A stretch of 64,000 nt of DNA from Thermococcus sp. (GCA_027075325.1 JALTBN010000043.1:202542-266541), one strand, 5' to 3'. Shown: positions 19,154-27,869, counted from the stretch's first letter. Made by a program: numbers and translations. Notes: generated by a model not told the origin, from the letters alone.

Positions 19154-20548
19154 ATGAAGACGCTCATTCTTGCCGGTGGAAAGGGAACCCGGCTGTGGCC
19201 CCTGAGCAGGGAGCTGATGCCCAAGCAGTTCGTCCGCTTCCTCGACGATAAAAGCCTCTTCCAGAAAACTGTTGAGAGGGCGCTTAAGTTCTCCAAGCCC
19301 GGGGAAATCTTTGTGGTCACGAACCGGAAGTACAAGTTCCGCGTTTTGGACGACCTGAGCGAACTGGGCGTTGAACTGCCCGGGGAGAACCTTCTCCTCG
19401 AACCCATAGGAAAGAACACCCTCCCGGCGATATACTGGGGGGCAAAGCGCGTTGAGGAGGCCTTCGGCGACTCCATCGTGGCGGTCCTTCCGAGCGACCA
19501 TCTCATCGACGCCGGGGAGGCCTACGAGAGGGCCTTCAGGAACGCGGAGAGGCTCGCAGGGGATTACCTCGTGACCTTCGGCATAAAGCCCACCCGGCCG
19601 CACACTGGCTACGGTTACATAAGGCCCGGTGATGCTCTCAGAGAAGGCGATAACCTGCTCGGCTACACCGTTGCCGAGTTCAAGGAGAAGCCCGACCTCG
19701 AAACGGCCAGGCGCTACGTTGAAGAGAATTACCTCTGGAACAGCGGCATGTTCGCGTTCTCAAGTTCCCTCTTCCTTGAGGAAGCTAAGAAGCACGCCCC
19801 TGACGTTGCAAAGGCCTTTGAGGAGGGGAGCATCGAGAAAGCCTACGAACTGGCCCCGGATTTGAGCATCGACTATGGGGTGATGGAGAAGACCGACAAG
19901 GCAGCGGTCGTCCCGCTCAACGCCTACTGGAACGACCTCGGAAGCTTCGACGCCATCTACGACGTGCTTGAGAAGGACGAGGACGGGAACGCCGTTGTGA
20001 TGAAGGGTAAGAAAACCTACCATGTAGGGGTAAACTCGAAGAACAACCTCATAATGGCCGAGCGCCTCACCGCGACGGTTGGGGTGGAAGACCTCATCAT
20101 AATCGACACCGACGACGCGCTCTTAATAGCCCACCGCGGTGAGGGGCAGAGGGTCAAGGAGATTTATAATCGGCTGAAGGAAAGGAACGATGAGAGGGCA
20201 ATCGTCCACAGAACCGCCTATCGGCCCTGGGGAAGCTACACAGTTCTTGAGGAGAACGACCGCTACAAGATAAAGCGCTTGACGGTTCTGCCGGGCAAGA
20301 AGCTCTCCCTCCAGATGCACTACCACAGGAGCGAGCACTGGGTTGTGGTGAGGGGAACCGCCAAAGTCCGCGTTGGAGACGAGGAGATACTCCTGAGGCC
20401 CGGTGAGAGCACCTTCATTCCCGCCGGGGTTATCCACCGCCTTGAGAACCCGGGAAAGGTCCTTCTGGAGGTCATCGAGACGCAGATCGGGGAGTACCTT
20501 GGGGAAGATGATATAGTCCGCTTTGAGGACGATTTCGGGAGGGATTAA
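19154..20548 (+). CDS. manC: Mannose-1-phosphate guanylyltransferase / mannose-6-phosphate isomerase
   Basis: A 464-aa bifunctional enzyme. The nucleotidyltransferase domain opens with LILAGGKGTRLWPLS (residues 4-18) and includes VAVLPSDHLI and EKPDLETA. A C-terminal cupin domain (RPWGSYTVLEEN..., LQMHYHRSEHWVVV) is the type II phosphomannose isomerase part. It makes GDP-mannose for glycans and compatible solutes. ATG follows GGTGGTTGCC; the upstream GTG at 19127 lacks a site. The next gene, manB, begins one base after its stop. Confidence 0.93.
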   Translation: MKTLILAGGKGTRLWPLSRELMPKQFVRFLDDKSLFQKTVERALKFSKPGEIFVVTNRKYKFRVLDDLSELGVELPGENLLLEPIGKNTLPAIYWGAKRVEEAFGDSIVAVLPSDHLIDAGEAYERAFRNAERLAGDYLVTFGIKPTRPHTGYGYIRPGDALREGDNLLGYTVAEFKEKPDLETARRYVEENYLWNSGMFAFSSSLFLEEAKKHAPDVAKAFEEGSIEKAYELAPDLSIDYGVMEKTDKAAVVPLNAYWNDLGSFDAIYDVLEKDEDGNAVVMKGKKTYHVGVNSKNNLIMAERLTATVGVEDLIIIDTDDALLIAHRGEGQRVKEIYNRLKERNDERAIVHRTAYRPWGSYTVLEENDRYKIKRLTVLPGKKLSLQMHYHRSEHWVVVRGTAKVRVGDEEILLRPGESTFIPAGVIHRLENPGKVLLEVIETQIGEYLGEDDIVRFEDDFGRD

Positions 20549-20549
20549 C

Positions 20550-21920
20550 ATGGAAAAGCTCTTTGGAACCTTTGGAGTCCGTGGAATAGCCAACGAGATG
20601 ATAACACCGGAGTTTGCCCTTAAGATGGGCATGGCCTTCGGGACGATGCTCAAAAGGGAGGGCAGAAAAAGGCCTCTCATCGTTGTTGGCAGGGACACGC
20701 GCGTCAGCGGAGAGATGCTGAAGAATGCTCTAATCAGCGGGCTTCTCAGCGTCGGCTGCGACGTCATAGACGTTGGAATCGCCCCGACCCCTGCAATACA
20801 GTGGGCAACGGACCACTTCAACGCCGATGGGGGGGCCGTCCTAACCGCCAGCCACAACCCGCCGGAGTACAACGGCATAAAGCTCCTTGAGCCGAACGGC
20901 ATGGGGCTGAAGAAGGAGAGGGAAGCAGTCGTCGAGGAGGTCTTCTTCAGCGAGGACTTTGATAGAGTCAGGTGGGACGGGATCGGAGACGTTAGGGAGG
21001 AGGACATAATCAAGCCCTACATCGAGGCGATAAAAGCTAGGGTGGACATTGAGGCGATACGGAAGAGGGGGCCGTTCGTCGTTGTCGACACCTCCAACGG
21101 CGCCGGCTCGCTGACGCTCCCCTACCTGCTCAGGGAGCTTGGCTGCAAGGTCGTCAGCGTCAACGCCCACCCGGACGGCCACTTCCCGGCCAGAAACCCG
21201 GAGCCCAACGAGGAGAACCTGAAGGAGTTCAAGGAGATAGTGAAGGCCCTTGGGGCGGACTTTGGGGTTGCCCAGGACGGCGACGCCGACAGAGCGGTCT
21301 TCATAGACGAGAACGGCAGGTTCATACAGGGCGACAAGACCTTTGCCCTGGTTGCCGATGCCGTGCTGAGGGAGAACGGCGGTGGGCTGCTCGTCACCAC
21401 CATAGCCACCTCAAACCTGCTCGACGACATAGCCGAGCGCAACGGGGCGAAGGTCATGAGGACAGAGGTCGGCGACCTCATAGTCGCGAGGGCCCTTCTG
21501 GAGAACAACGGCACCATAGGCGGCGAGGAGAACGGCGGCGTTATCTTCCCGGACTTCGTCCTCGGCAGGGACGGGGCGATGACCACCGCCAAGATAGTCG
21601 AGATGTTCGCTAAGTCTGGCAAGAAGTTCAGCGAGCTTATCGATGAACTGCCGAAGTACTACCAGTTCAAGACTAAGAGGAAGGTCGAAGGCGACAGGAA
21701 GGCGATAGTGGCCAAGGTCGCCAAACTTGCTGAGGAGAGGGGCTACAGAACGGACACCACGGACGGGACTAAAATCCTCTTCGACGACGGCTGGGTTCTC
21801 GTGAGGGCAAGCGGCACCGAGCCGATAATCAGGGTCTTCAGCGAGGCGAAGAGCGAGGAGAAGGCGAAGGAGTACCTTGATCTTGGGTTAAAGTTGCTTG
21901 AGGAGACAATTGGGAGCTGA
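20550..21920 (+). CDS. manB: Phosphomannomutase / phosphoglucosamine mutase family
   Basis: A 456-aa alpha-D-phosphohexomutase. Active-site phosphoserine loop TASHNPPEYNG (about residue 98), metal loop DGDADRAVF, sugar loop GEENGG and phosphate-binding RASGTEPIIRV are all intact. Pairing with manC in an operon points to mannose-6-P to mannose-1-P conversion, though archaeal members often also accept glucose or glucosamine phosphates. ATG follows GGGAGGGATTAAC. Confidence 0.92.
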   Translation: MEKLFGTFGVRGIANEMITPEFALKMGMAFGTMLKREGRKRPLIVVGRDTRVSGEMLKNALISGLLSVGCDVIDVGIAPTPAIQWATDHFNADGGAVLTASHNPPEYNGIKLLEPNGMGLKKEREAVVEEVFFSEDFDRVRWDGIGDVREEDIIKPYIEAIKARVDIEAIRKRGPFVVVDTSNGAGSLTLPYLLRELGCKVVSVNAHPDGHFPARNPEPNEENLKEFKEIVKALGADFGVAQDGDADRAVFIDENGRFIQGDKTFALVADAVLRENGGGLLVTTIATSNLLDDIAERNGAKVMRTEVGDLIVARALLENNGTIGGEENGGVIFPDFVLGRDGAMTTAKIVEMFAKSGKKFSELIDELPKYYQFKTKRKVEGDRKAIVAKVAKLAEERGYRTDTTDGTKILFDDGWVLVRASGTEPIIRVFSEAKSEEKAKEYLDLGLKLLEETIGS

Positions 21921-22045
21921 TTTCTTTCTACCATTTGATGTTTTAATTAATTTTCAATGTTAACAAAACAGGCATGAATGAACAGAAAACCTTAAATTTA
22001 TGACATGAGAGTTTATACTGCCCTCAACACTGTTTGGGGGGGACA

Positions 22046-22447
22046 ATGCAACACCGGAAGTTGTTGTTAGGACTGTTGGGAATGCTGGTAGCGACTGGGC
22101 TGTTGAGTGGCATTGTAAAAGCGGCAAGCATTGCACCGGCTCCTCGGCCAACTGGTGTCCACTACAAGCAGATCTCCCGGTGTGAGTGGTACGGTGAGGA
22201 CATTGAGACCAATGGCATATCACTGCTCGGAGGGATCGGTGCAAGTGCCTCAGCATACTTCTACGTCTGCTATCCTCCATACTGGTACGACGACACGCAC
22301 TACGGATGGGCATATGGACTTGGGGATTTATGGGCTTACTACAAGCATAACTCAGTATACTCCGTTGGAACCGTTGCATATGGAGACGTCATGGGCGCCT
22401 ATTTCAGGGTTTTTGCTTCAGTAGCTATTCCGCCCAATTCAGTTTAA
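22046..22447 (+). CDS. Secreted 133-aa tyrosine/glycine-rich protein with two cysteines, unknown
   Basis: Residues 1-26 are a signal peptide (KLLLGLLGMLVATGLLSGIVKA). The mature part, about 105 aa, is rich in Tyr, Gly, Ala, Ser and Trp, with only two cysteines (SRCEW and FYVCYPP) likely to form a disulfide. It contains aromatic stretches such as DDTHYGWAYGLGDLWAYY. No membrane anchor is seen, so it should be released. It is the first gene of the transcription unit leading into a duplicated ABC-type cassette (TATA agtttatac near 22010). Position and composition recall bacteriocin precursors next to ABC exporters, but I recognise no family. ATG follows GGGGGGACA. Confidence 0.75.
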   Translation: MQHRKLLLGLLGMLVATGLLSGIVKAASIAPAPRPTGVHYKQISRCEWYGEDIETNGISLLGGIGASASAYFYVCYPPYWYDDTHYGWAYGLGDLWAYYKHNSVYSVGTVAYGDVMGAYFRVFASVAIPPNSV

Positions 22448-22464
22448 TTCCAGGGGGTGTTCCA

Positions 22465-23517
22465 ATGAAGTCCCTTTTCTTTTATTTGACAATTGCCCTG
22501 CTGATTCTGCTGCTTCCCTTGTCCTCTGGAGCTGTCAGGACTGTTACCGTACCCTACTGGTTTAAAAACGGCACCACATTGGAATACTACGCCAACGCAA
22601 CCCCAACTAAAACGTATGTATGGGGAGGAAGTGTTGAGTATGCACCCGGTAAATGCGTATACTCCATTGGCTTCCAGCAGGTTTTTGTGAAGTTTAGAGT
22701 CCAGCGGGTGACGGAGAACACGGCCTACGTCAATGTAACACTCCTTTTATTGGGAAGTAACGCACTTCGCAGGCCATTTTCTTACGTCAATGTGATCCGC
22801 CCGGCATCATGTAACCCCCTGCCCGGCCCGCGGATCAACTCTACGCCGTTTTCGCCAAGGGGGGAGACGCTTGAGGATGACCTCTACAAAAACCTCACCG
22901 TTTCAGGGGAGTATAAATTGGTACTCACGAACGGTTCGGTTTACTCGCTCAACGGAACTTACTATGGTCATACTCTCCTCTTCGGACTCTACATTTCAAA
23001 CAAGGGGGAGCTCCCTATAGTCATAAACGGGAAGCCCTACCTGCCCGAAACAATGAGGAGGGTGAACATAACCCACGTAACCTACTACCGCAACTTTACA
23101 CCACCCAACCTCTTTATAAAATACCCCCTTGTTAGCTTAATGACGCTTGAGGGAAACGCAACCGGGAAAACCGTCCTCAATTTTAATCCCAGTAACGACG
23201 TGACCTCTGGTATGTTTGGGTTTATACCGGATTTAGAAGCCGTTGGAGTTAAGGCGCTCATCGCCATGGATAGCCTCACGAATAAGTATTTTGAGGAGAT
23301 CTCAAAAGAGGGCGCCCATTTCTCAATAAGCAAATACCCCGCAGTCGGAGTCATGCTGTATTCCCTGAAGGTTCCAAAAACGGCCGGAACCTCTTCTGAA
23401 GCCCCCTCCGCCATCTACGAACCCAGGCCATCATCCCGGTATTGGCTGGTTGGGGTCGGGGGATTAACTGTCGTTGTAACAGTGGGTCTGCTGCTGTGGA
23501 GGAGGGGACGGACATGA
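22465..23517 (+). CDS. Membrane-anchored surface glycoprotein, cassette 1 protein A
   Basis: A 350-aa protein with a signal peptide (residues 1-23), a large extracytoplasmic domain with many NxT/S sites and a single C-terminal transmembrane helix followed by RRGRT. It is homologous to the protein at 24888 (shared PYW...LEY near the N terminus, and GEYK.VLTNGSVY...YGHTLLF). No enzyme motif is visible. The tail codons TGGAGGAGGGG also provide the ribosome-binding site for the permease gene, which starts within its stop codon (ATGA). Confidence 0.75.
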   Translation: MKSLFFYLTIALLILLLPLSSGAVRTVTVPYWFKNGTTLEYYANATPTKTYVWGGSVEYAPGKCVYSIGFQQVFVKFRVQRVTENTAYVNVTLLLLGSNALRRPFSYVNVIRPASCNPLPGPRINSTPFSPRGETLEDDLYKNLTVSGEYKLVLTNGSVYSLNGTYYGHTLLFGLYISNKGELPIVINGKPYLPETMRRVNITHVTYYRNFTPPNLFIKYPLVSLMTLEGNATGKTVLNFNPSNDVTSGMFGFIPDLEAVGVKALIAMDSLTNKYFEEISKEGAHFSISKYPAVGVMLYSLKVPKTAGTSSEAPSAIYEPRPSSRYWLVGVGGLTVVVTVGLLLWRRGRT

Positions 23518-24281
23518 AGGGGACTCTGATTTCCTGGGAGGTCAACGATCCTCTGAAGGTTTTAATTGCCGTGATCACGGTTCCCCTCCTCTCATACCTC
23601 CTAGCCGCGGGCTACCTTCACTCCATGGCGGGCCTCGCGAACATCCAAGGAAGCGAACCCCCCACCTTCTCCCCGTCCACTGCAACGTCGAGCATGAGTG
23701 CCCAATGGCTCTTTGTGTATCCTAGTCTTGTTCCGGGTTTTTGGATTCTCCTGTCCCTATTCACGTCCGTGATCTCGGTGCTGACCTTCAGGTACGACAG
23801 GGACAGGGGCTATGCCCTCTCGCTCTATTCCCTCCCCTACTCGAAGCTTGGAATATACCTCTCAAAGGTTGCCTCCACCCTCGTATTTGCCGTTCTTGCA
23901 TCTCTATTTCCCCTCATCGCCGTTGCGGTTTTCCTGAACGCCGACCTCTCCCCCGTGCTCTGGTCCCTTTTGGGGAGTACTACCTTCCTCTACGAGCTCG
24001 TCCTCACCTTCTACTTCGTGTTCTTTGTGCTGTCGGTTTCGGTTCTCTTCGGTGTGCTCTTTAGGAGCATGTTCCTCTCGTTTTTAGCGGCATTTTTCGT
24101 TACGGTGGTTCCCTACTTCTCATCCCTGGTTCTGCCCCCCTTCTCCTTCGTTGAGGGCTTCACCGCTGTTGTCAATGGGGCCACTCCATTCTCGCCTGCG
24201 AACGCTGCCGCCGGGCTCGCCCTTCCAGTCACCCTCCTGCTGCTTTCCCTCTTCATATTCATCAGGGGGGATATTGTATGA
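23514..24281 (+). CDS. ABC-2 type transporter permease, cassette 1
   Basis: A 255-aa protein with about six transmembrane helices. It has the layout of NatB/ABC-2 permeases: cytoplasmic start LISWEVNDPLKVL, then FRYDRDRGYALSLYSLPYSKLGIYLSKV between helices 2 and 3, which is the conserved coupling region of this class. It is homologous to the permease at 25967. It probably pairs with the single ATPase at 27174. Start ATG 23514 overlaps the previous stop by four bases. Confidence 0.85.
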   Translation: MKGTLISWEVNDPLKVLIAVITVPLLSYLLAAGYLHSMAGLANIQGSEPPTFSPSTATSSMSAQWLFVYPSLVPGFWILLSLFTSVISVLTFRYDRDRGYALSLYSLPYSKLGIYLSKVASTLVFAVLASLFPLIAVAVFLNADLSPVLWSLLGSTTFLYELVLTFYFVFFVLSVSVLFGVLFRSMFLSFLAAFFVTVVPYFSSLVLPPFSFVEGFTAVVNGATPFSPANAAAGLALPVTLLLLSLFIFIRGDIV

Positions 24282-24724
24282 GACACCGCTTTTTAATCGG
24301 TCTCCTGGTTATTACGATCCTGATGCTGATGTCGTTTTTGGCGGCCTACGGGGCCAACGAACATGCCCGGGGCTACATCGGGCCGGGAAAGATCCAGCTG
24401 GAAGGCGGAAGGCTCAGCTACATTCCCTTCCATTCCCCTGGATGGGCCCTCCTCAACGTCTCCTGCAACGGTAGGGGAAGCCTTCTGCTGAAGGATCAGC
24501 TTTCGGGCAGGAATCTTTTGGATATCCCCGTTGAATCTCACGTTAGCAGGGTTGTTGTGATCCCTCATGAGGGGACCTACTCACTTTACACAAACGGCAG
24601 TATGTTCTGCTCCGGTTACATCTCGGAGCTCTACCCAACCTCAAGAACCCAGGGCATCCTCTGGGTTCCAATTGGAGTGCTGTCAGTTCTCCTCGCCTTT
24701 CTCCTCTGGAGGTGGAAGGCATGA
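24278..24724 (+). CDS. Small membrane-anchored secreted protein, cassette 1 protein C
   Basis: A 148-aa protein: N-terminal hydrophobic segment, beta-rich outer domain with two cysteines (NVSCNGRG, MFCSGY) and C-terminal helix ending LLWRWKA. It is homologous to the protein at 26734 (SPGWA.xN.[ST]CNGR...L[LV]KD). The codons for LWRW (CTC TGG AGG TGG) contain the GGAGGTGG ribosome-binding site for the next small ORF. Function unknown. Confidence 0.75.
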   Translation: MRHRFLIGLLVITILMLMSFLAAYGANEHARGYIGPGKIQLEGGRLSYIPFHSPGWALLNVSCNGRGSLLLKDQLSGRNLLDIPVESHVSRVVVIPHEGTYSLYTNGSMFCSGYISELYPTSRTQGILWVPIGVLSVLLAFLLWRWKA

Positions 24725-24891
24725 GGATTACCAGAGTTCATCCCATGGCCCTGGCTGTAAAACTCATAAAAGCTTGTGTATGCTATGGCTGCATAAGATC
24801 AGGAAGTGCCGTCATGAGGGGAAGCACTACCCCGGTTGCACGGGGTGCAGTCCTACCAATACCGCGTGCTCTTGGAGGGATGCATGAATGA
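24721..24891 (+). CDS. Translationally coupled 56-aa ORF with a CVCYGC motif
   Basis: Starts with ATG inside the preceding stop (ATGA), after GGAGGTGGAAGGC, and ends inside the start of the following gene (ATGA again). It fills exactly the gap between the two cassettes. The product is short and basic, with cysteines clustered as CVCYGC at residues 19-24. I recognise no family. It could be a real peptide (substrate, antitoxin-like or regulatory), or a remnant that keeps the operon translationally coupled. Confidence 0.5.
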   Translation: MRITRVHPMALAVKLIKACVCYGCIRSGSAVMRGSTTPVARGAVLPIPRALGGMHE

Positions 24892-25967
24892 GGACCGTCC
24901 TTTTGTTGTTTTCCCTTTTTATTTCCGCATCGGTTGTTCTAAGCGGCGTGGGGGCCGTCAACTACCCCCATCAAAACGCCCCCTACTGGGTTAGACCGGG
25001 CGCTTACCTTGAGTACCGGGCCCAGAGCTATCACCACCCCTACAGCGGTGCATTCTACCTGCTTGTCAACGGTACCAGGGTTGGAATCAGCGGTTCCAAT
25101 ATCACGATCCTCTTCAGAGTTACCAGCGTCGCGCGCGGGTTTGCGAGGGTTATGGTTTCTTTCTCAATAAACGGGAATAAGAAATTCCCCGTCCAGATCC
25201 TATACCCTGATAACGGCACCTTCCAGTCCTTCTGGCAGAACGCGAGCTTCCTGAATACGACGAGACTCCAGGACAACATAACCAGAGTCCTGGTTCTCAA
25301 TCTCACCCCCACCGTGAAGTACCTGAACGCCAGTCTCTTTAATACAACGAAACTTCCGGGTAACATAACAAGGGCCTTACTCCGCAATATCACCCTCACC
25401 GGGGAGTACCTGATAAACCTTACCTCCGGATGGGTCTACGATCCGAGCGGAAAGCCCTACGGCCATACGGTGCTGTGGGACAGCTTCAGGCCCAATGAGA
25501 CTTTTGCGCTTTACAATGGGCAGAGGGTTAGAATCAAAGAAGTGAGGATTGCTAACGTAAGCTTTAACTCCTACTATTCGGTTTTCCCCAAGCCCAACTT
25601 GATTGTGAAGAGCGAGCGCTTAGTTGGACTCTCCGGCACACCCAGGTTCTTTGAGGCCGTTTACAGTCCCGGGTACGATGTGTGCATATCCTTCATAATG
25701 GATCCGATCCCCGATTTCAACGCCGTGGGAGTTTACGATTTCGCGTGGACGGATGAGGTGGCTTCCTCAAGGAATATGGAGCTGACCAGGGGGAGAGGGG
25801 GACTTGTAAACGGGATATGGCCCGTCGGCGTCATACTCTCCGAGGCAAACCTTGGGGGTTCAAATCCCACCAAGCTGCACCCACCCGGCAGCTCCGGGCT
25901 TCGCTATCTGCCTCCGCTGTCCCTTGCGGTGGTCGGAGTTGTGGTGCTCTCAAGGAGGGGGCTGTGA
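24888..25967 (+). CDS. Membrane-anchored surface glycoprotein, cassette 2 protein A
   Basis: A 359-aa paralogue of the protein at 22465: signal peptide (residues 1-24), N-glycosylation-rich outer domain (PYWVRPGAYLEYRAQ..., GEYLINLTSGWVY...PYGHTVLWD) and a C-terminal transmembrane helix (LSLAVVGVVVL) before RRGL. It contains an in-frame tandem duplication of 29 residues (25239-25412) that cassette 1 lacks. AGGAGGGGG near its 3' end is the ribosome-binding site of the permease, whose ATG shares one base with the stop. Confidence 0.75.
   Translation: MRTVLLLFSLFISASVVLSGVGAVNYPHQNAPYWVRPGAYLEYRAQSYHHPYSGAFYLLVNGTRVGISGSNITILFRVTSVARGFARVMVSFSINGNKKFPVQILYPDNGTFQSFWQNASFLNTTRLQDNITRVLVLNLTPTVKYLNASLFNTTKLPGNITRALLRNITLTGEYLINLTSGWVYDPSGKPYGHTVLWDSFRPNETFALYNGQRVRIKEVRIANVSFNSYYSVFPKPNLIVKSERLVGLSGTPRFFEAVYSPGYDVCISFIMDPIPDFNAVGVYDFAWTDEVASSRNMELTRGRGGLVNGIWPVGVILSEANLGGSNPTKLHPPGSSGLRYLPPLSLAVVGVVVLSRRGL
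25239..25412 (+). repeat. Tandem 87-bp coding duplication inside cassette 2 protein A
   Basis: Two adjacent 29-codon units, 25239-25325 and 25326-25412. Both run NAS..NTT.L..NITR.L..N.T....YL. They keep the asparagine glycosylation sites but differ at many silent and some coding positions, so the duplication is not recent. Confidence 0.8.
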
Positions 25968-26737
25968 TGGGCCGCATTGCCAGCCTAATCTCCTGGGAGC
26001 TCAACGAGCACATCAGGGTGCTGGTGGCGGTTACGGGTGTTCTCACCGTCGGCCTCATATTCCAGCGCGGCATCCTGGTTAGCATGGCTGAGGTTACATC
26101 AAATCCGGGTTACGTTGATGGGCTTGAATCCGTAAGTGGCCACGTCATCGTGAGGGCCGTAACGTCGCCAGGTCTGTGGGTGGTAGTATCTTTCTTCATT
26201 GCCCTCCTCGTTGCCCTCGTTTTCAGGGCGGGGATAGAAGGGGGCTACGGGCTTACGGTCTACTCCCTACCCTATTCAAAGCTTGAGATATTCTCAATGA
26301 AGCTGGTCAGCAGCGTGCTCCTCTCATTTACAGTGGTTCTTCTACCGATCTTTGTTCTGATCCCCCTGAACTTCGCTGATACGCCGGGCTTTGCCGCCTC
26401 GCTCCTGCTGGGGCGGCACTTCATCGAGCTTACAGCAGTCCTCGTTATTGCAATCCTCTACATCCTGTCCACGACCCTCTTCCTGTCCGTTCTTTCCAGG
26501 AACATGCTGGCCACCCTTGTGGTGGCGTTCCCAATTTTGACGATCCCATATCTGATTAACGCCAACCTCCCCCCAAGGGGCTTCTTCAACGTCGCCGTTA
26601 TGGACGCCCTATTTGGTCAGTACACATCCTTTGGCCGCCTTCTGACGAATAGTACGATCATTTCCTTTGGAATTTTAGTTCCGGCGCTCCTCATAGCGTT
26701 CTCGCTTCTTTTAACCCTCCGGAGGGATGTGAGATGA
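25967..26737 (+). CDS. ABC-2 type transporter permease, cassette 2
   Basis: A 256-aa, six-helix permease homologous to the one at 23514: SLISWELNEHIRVLVAV at the start and FRAGIEGGYGLTVYSLPYSKLEIFSMKLV in the coupling region. The two permeases may form a heterodimer driven by the downstream ATPase, which would explain one ATPase for two permeases (inference). ATG at 25967 overlaps the previous TGA. Confidence 0.85.
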   Translation: MGRIASLISWELNEHIRVLVAVTGVLTVGLIFQRGILVSMAEVTSNPGYVDGLESVSGHVIVRAVTSPGLWVVVSFFIALLVALVFRAGIEGGYGLTVYSLPYSKLEIFSMKLVSSVLLSFTVVLLPIFVLIPLNFADTPGFAASLLLGRHFIELTAVLVIAILYILSTTLFLSVLSRNMLATLVVAFPILTIPYLINANLPPRGFFNVAVMDALFGQYTSFGRLLTNSTIISFGILVPALLIAFSLLLTLRRDVR

Positions 26738-27177
26738 AGCACCGCCTGCTCTCCTTTCTGACGGCGGCACTGGCCATACTCCTGCTTCTGCCCCCATTGG
26801 GGTTCTCGTTCATCCATGGAGCAATCTGGCCCGGCGGGTTCTTCCAGGTTTCCGGAAGTGCCGGAAGCCAGTTCAGCTCCCCGGGCTGGGCCGCCTACAA
26901 CCTGACCTGCAACGGTAGGATGGGGAGGATTCTGGTAAAGGACGACATCACAGGAAAAGCCCTCCTCAACGCCAGCGTCCTTGGCCACGGTCAGTTTGTG
27001 ATAGCACTCCCCCACGCGGGTGACTACAGCGTCCACGCGGTGGGCAACACCTCCCTCGTCTGTACTACCCAGATATGGAAGCCCTATGCAACGAGAAGAG
27101 TCCAAGACGCCTCTTACATAGGCTCATCAGCTCTCCTGCTCCTCTTCGCGTTTCTCCTCTGGAGGTGGTGGAGTTGA
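26734..27177 (+). CDS. Small membrane-anchored secreted protein, cassette 2 protein C
   Basis: A 147-aa paralogue of the 24278 product: N-terminal hydrophobic segment, outer domain with SPGWAAYNLTCNGRMGRILVKDDI and a second cysteine (SLVCTT), and a C-terminal helix ending LLWRWWS. The LWRW codons again carry GGAGGTGG, which serves the ATPase gene that begins with TTG inside this gene's stop. Confidence 0.75.
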   Translation: MKHRLLSFLTAALAILLLLPPLGFSFIHGAIWPGGFFQVSGSAGSQFSSPGWAAYNLTCNGRMGRILVKDDITGKALLNASVLGHGQFVIALPHAGDYSVHAVGNTSLVCTTQIWKPYATRRVQDASYIGSSALLLLFAFLLWRWWS

Positions 27178-27869
27178 TAGAGGCAGAGAACCTTACCAAG
27201 CGCTTTGGGAGCATAAAGGCCCTCGACGGGGTTACGGTTGAGATTCCAGAGGGTGTGAACCTTGTCCTCGGCCCGAACGGCGGCGGGAAGAGCACGTTTT
27301 TCAAGCTCGCCACCGGCGTCTACAGGCCGACCTCCGGGAGGATAAGGCTTATGGGGAAGGATCCTTGGAGGGACGCCGCTGTGAAGATGAGAACTGGGGT
27401 GGCCTACGACCCGGTCTCCTTCCCTCCCCTCGTCTCCGGGAGGGAGTGGCTTGAGTTCATAGCGAGGTCGAAGGGCTATGGTGGGGAAGAGGTCGAGAGG
27501 GTCGCGAAGCTCTTCGGGCTGGACTTCCTCGATGAAATCACCAAGAACTACTCCTCCGGGATGCTGAAGAAGCTCGCGGTAGCTCAGGCTTTCGTCGGAG
27601 ATCCAGAGCTGGTCATGGTAGACGAGCCGCTCGCAAACCTAGACTTTGAGAGCATGGGAAGGTTTGTAAGGCTCCTCAAAGAGGAGCGCGGGAAGAGGAG
27701 TTTCGTGATAATCAGCCACATCTGGGAGCCCCTCCTCCCGGTGGTCGATAGGGTCTACGTCATCGCGAGCGGAAAGCTCGTCCTGAGCGGAGAAAGGGAC
27801 GAGGTTAAGGAAGAGGTGGAGAGGCTCTTCAAGCTCCCCGTGGAAGAACCGGAAGAACCTCAGAGGTAG
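27174..27869 (+). CDS. ABC transporter ATP-binding protein
   Basis: A 231-aa ATPase: Walker A GPNGGGKST (residues 33-41), a GV.YDP-type Q-loop region, signature YSSGMLKKL, Walker B LVMVDEPLANLD and switch histidine VIISHIWEP. It is of the subfamily that drives ABC-2 permeases. It is the only ATPase in this operon, so it presumably powers both permeases. The start is inferred as TTG 27174, six bases after GGAGGTG and overlapping the previous TGA. Its end overlaps the convergent PAC2 gene by ten bases. Confidence 0.88.
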   Translation: MIEAENLTKRFGSIKALDGVTVEIPEGVNLVLGPNGGGKSTFFKLATGVYRPTSGRIRLMGKDPWRDAAVKMRTGVAYDPVSFPPLVSGREWLEFIARSKGYGGEEVERVAKLFGLDFLDEITKNYSSGMLKKLAVAQAFVGDPELVMVDEPLANLDFESMGRFVRLLKEERGKRSFVIISHIWEPLLPVVDRVYVIASGKLVLSGERDEVKEEVERLFKLPVEEPEEPQR

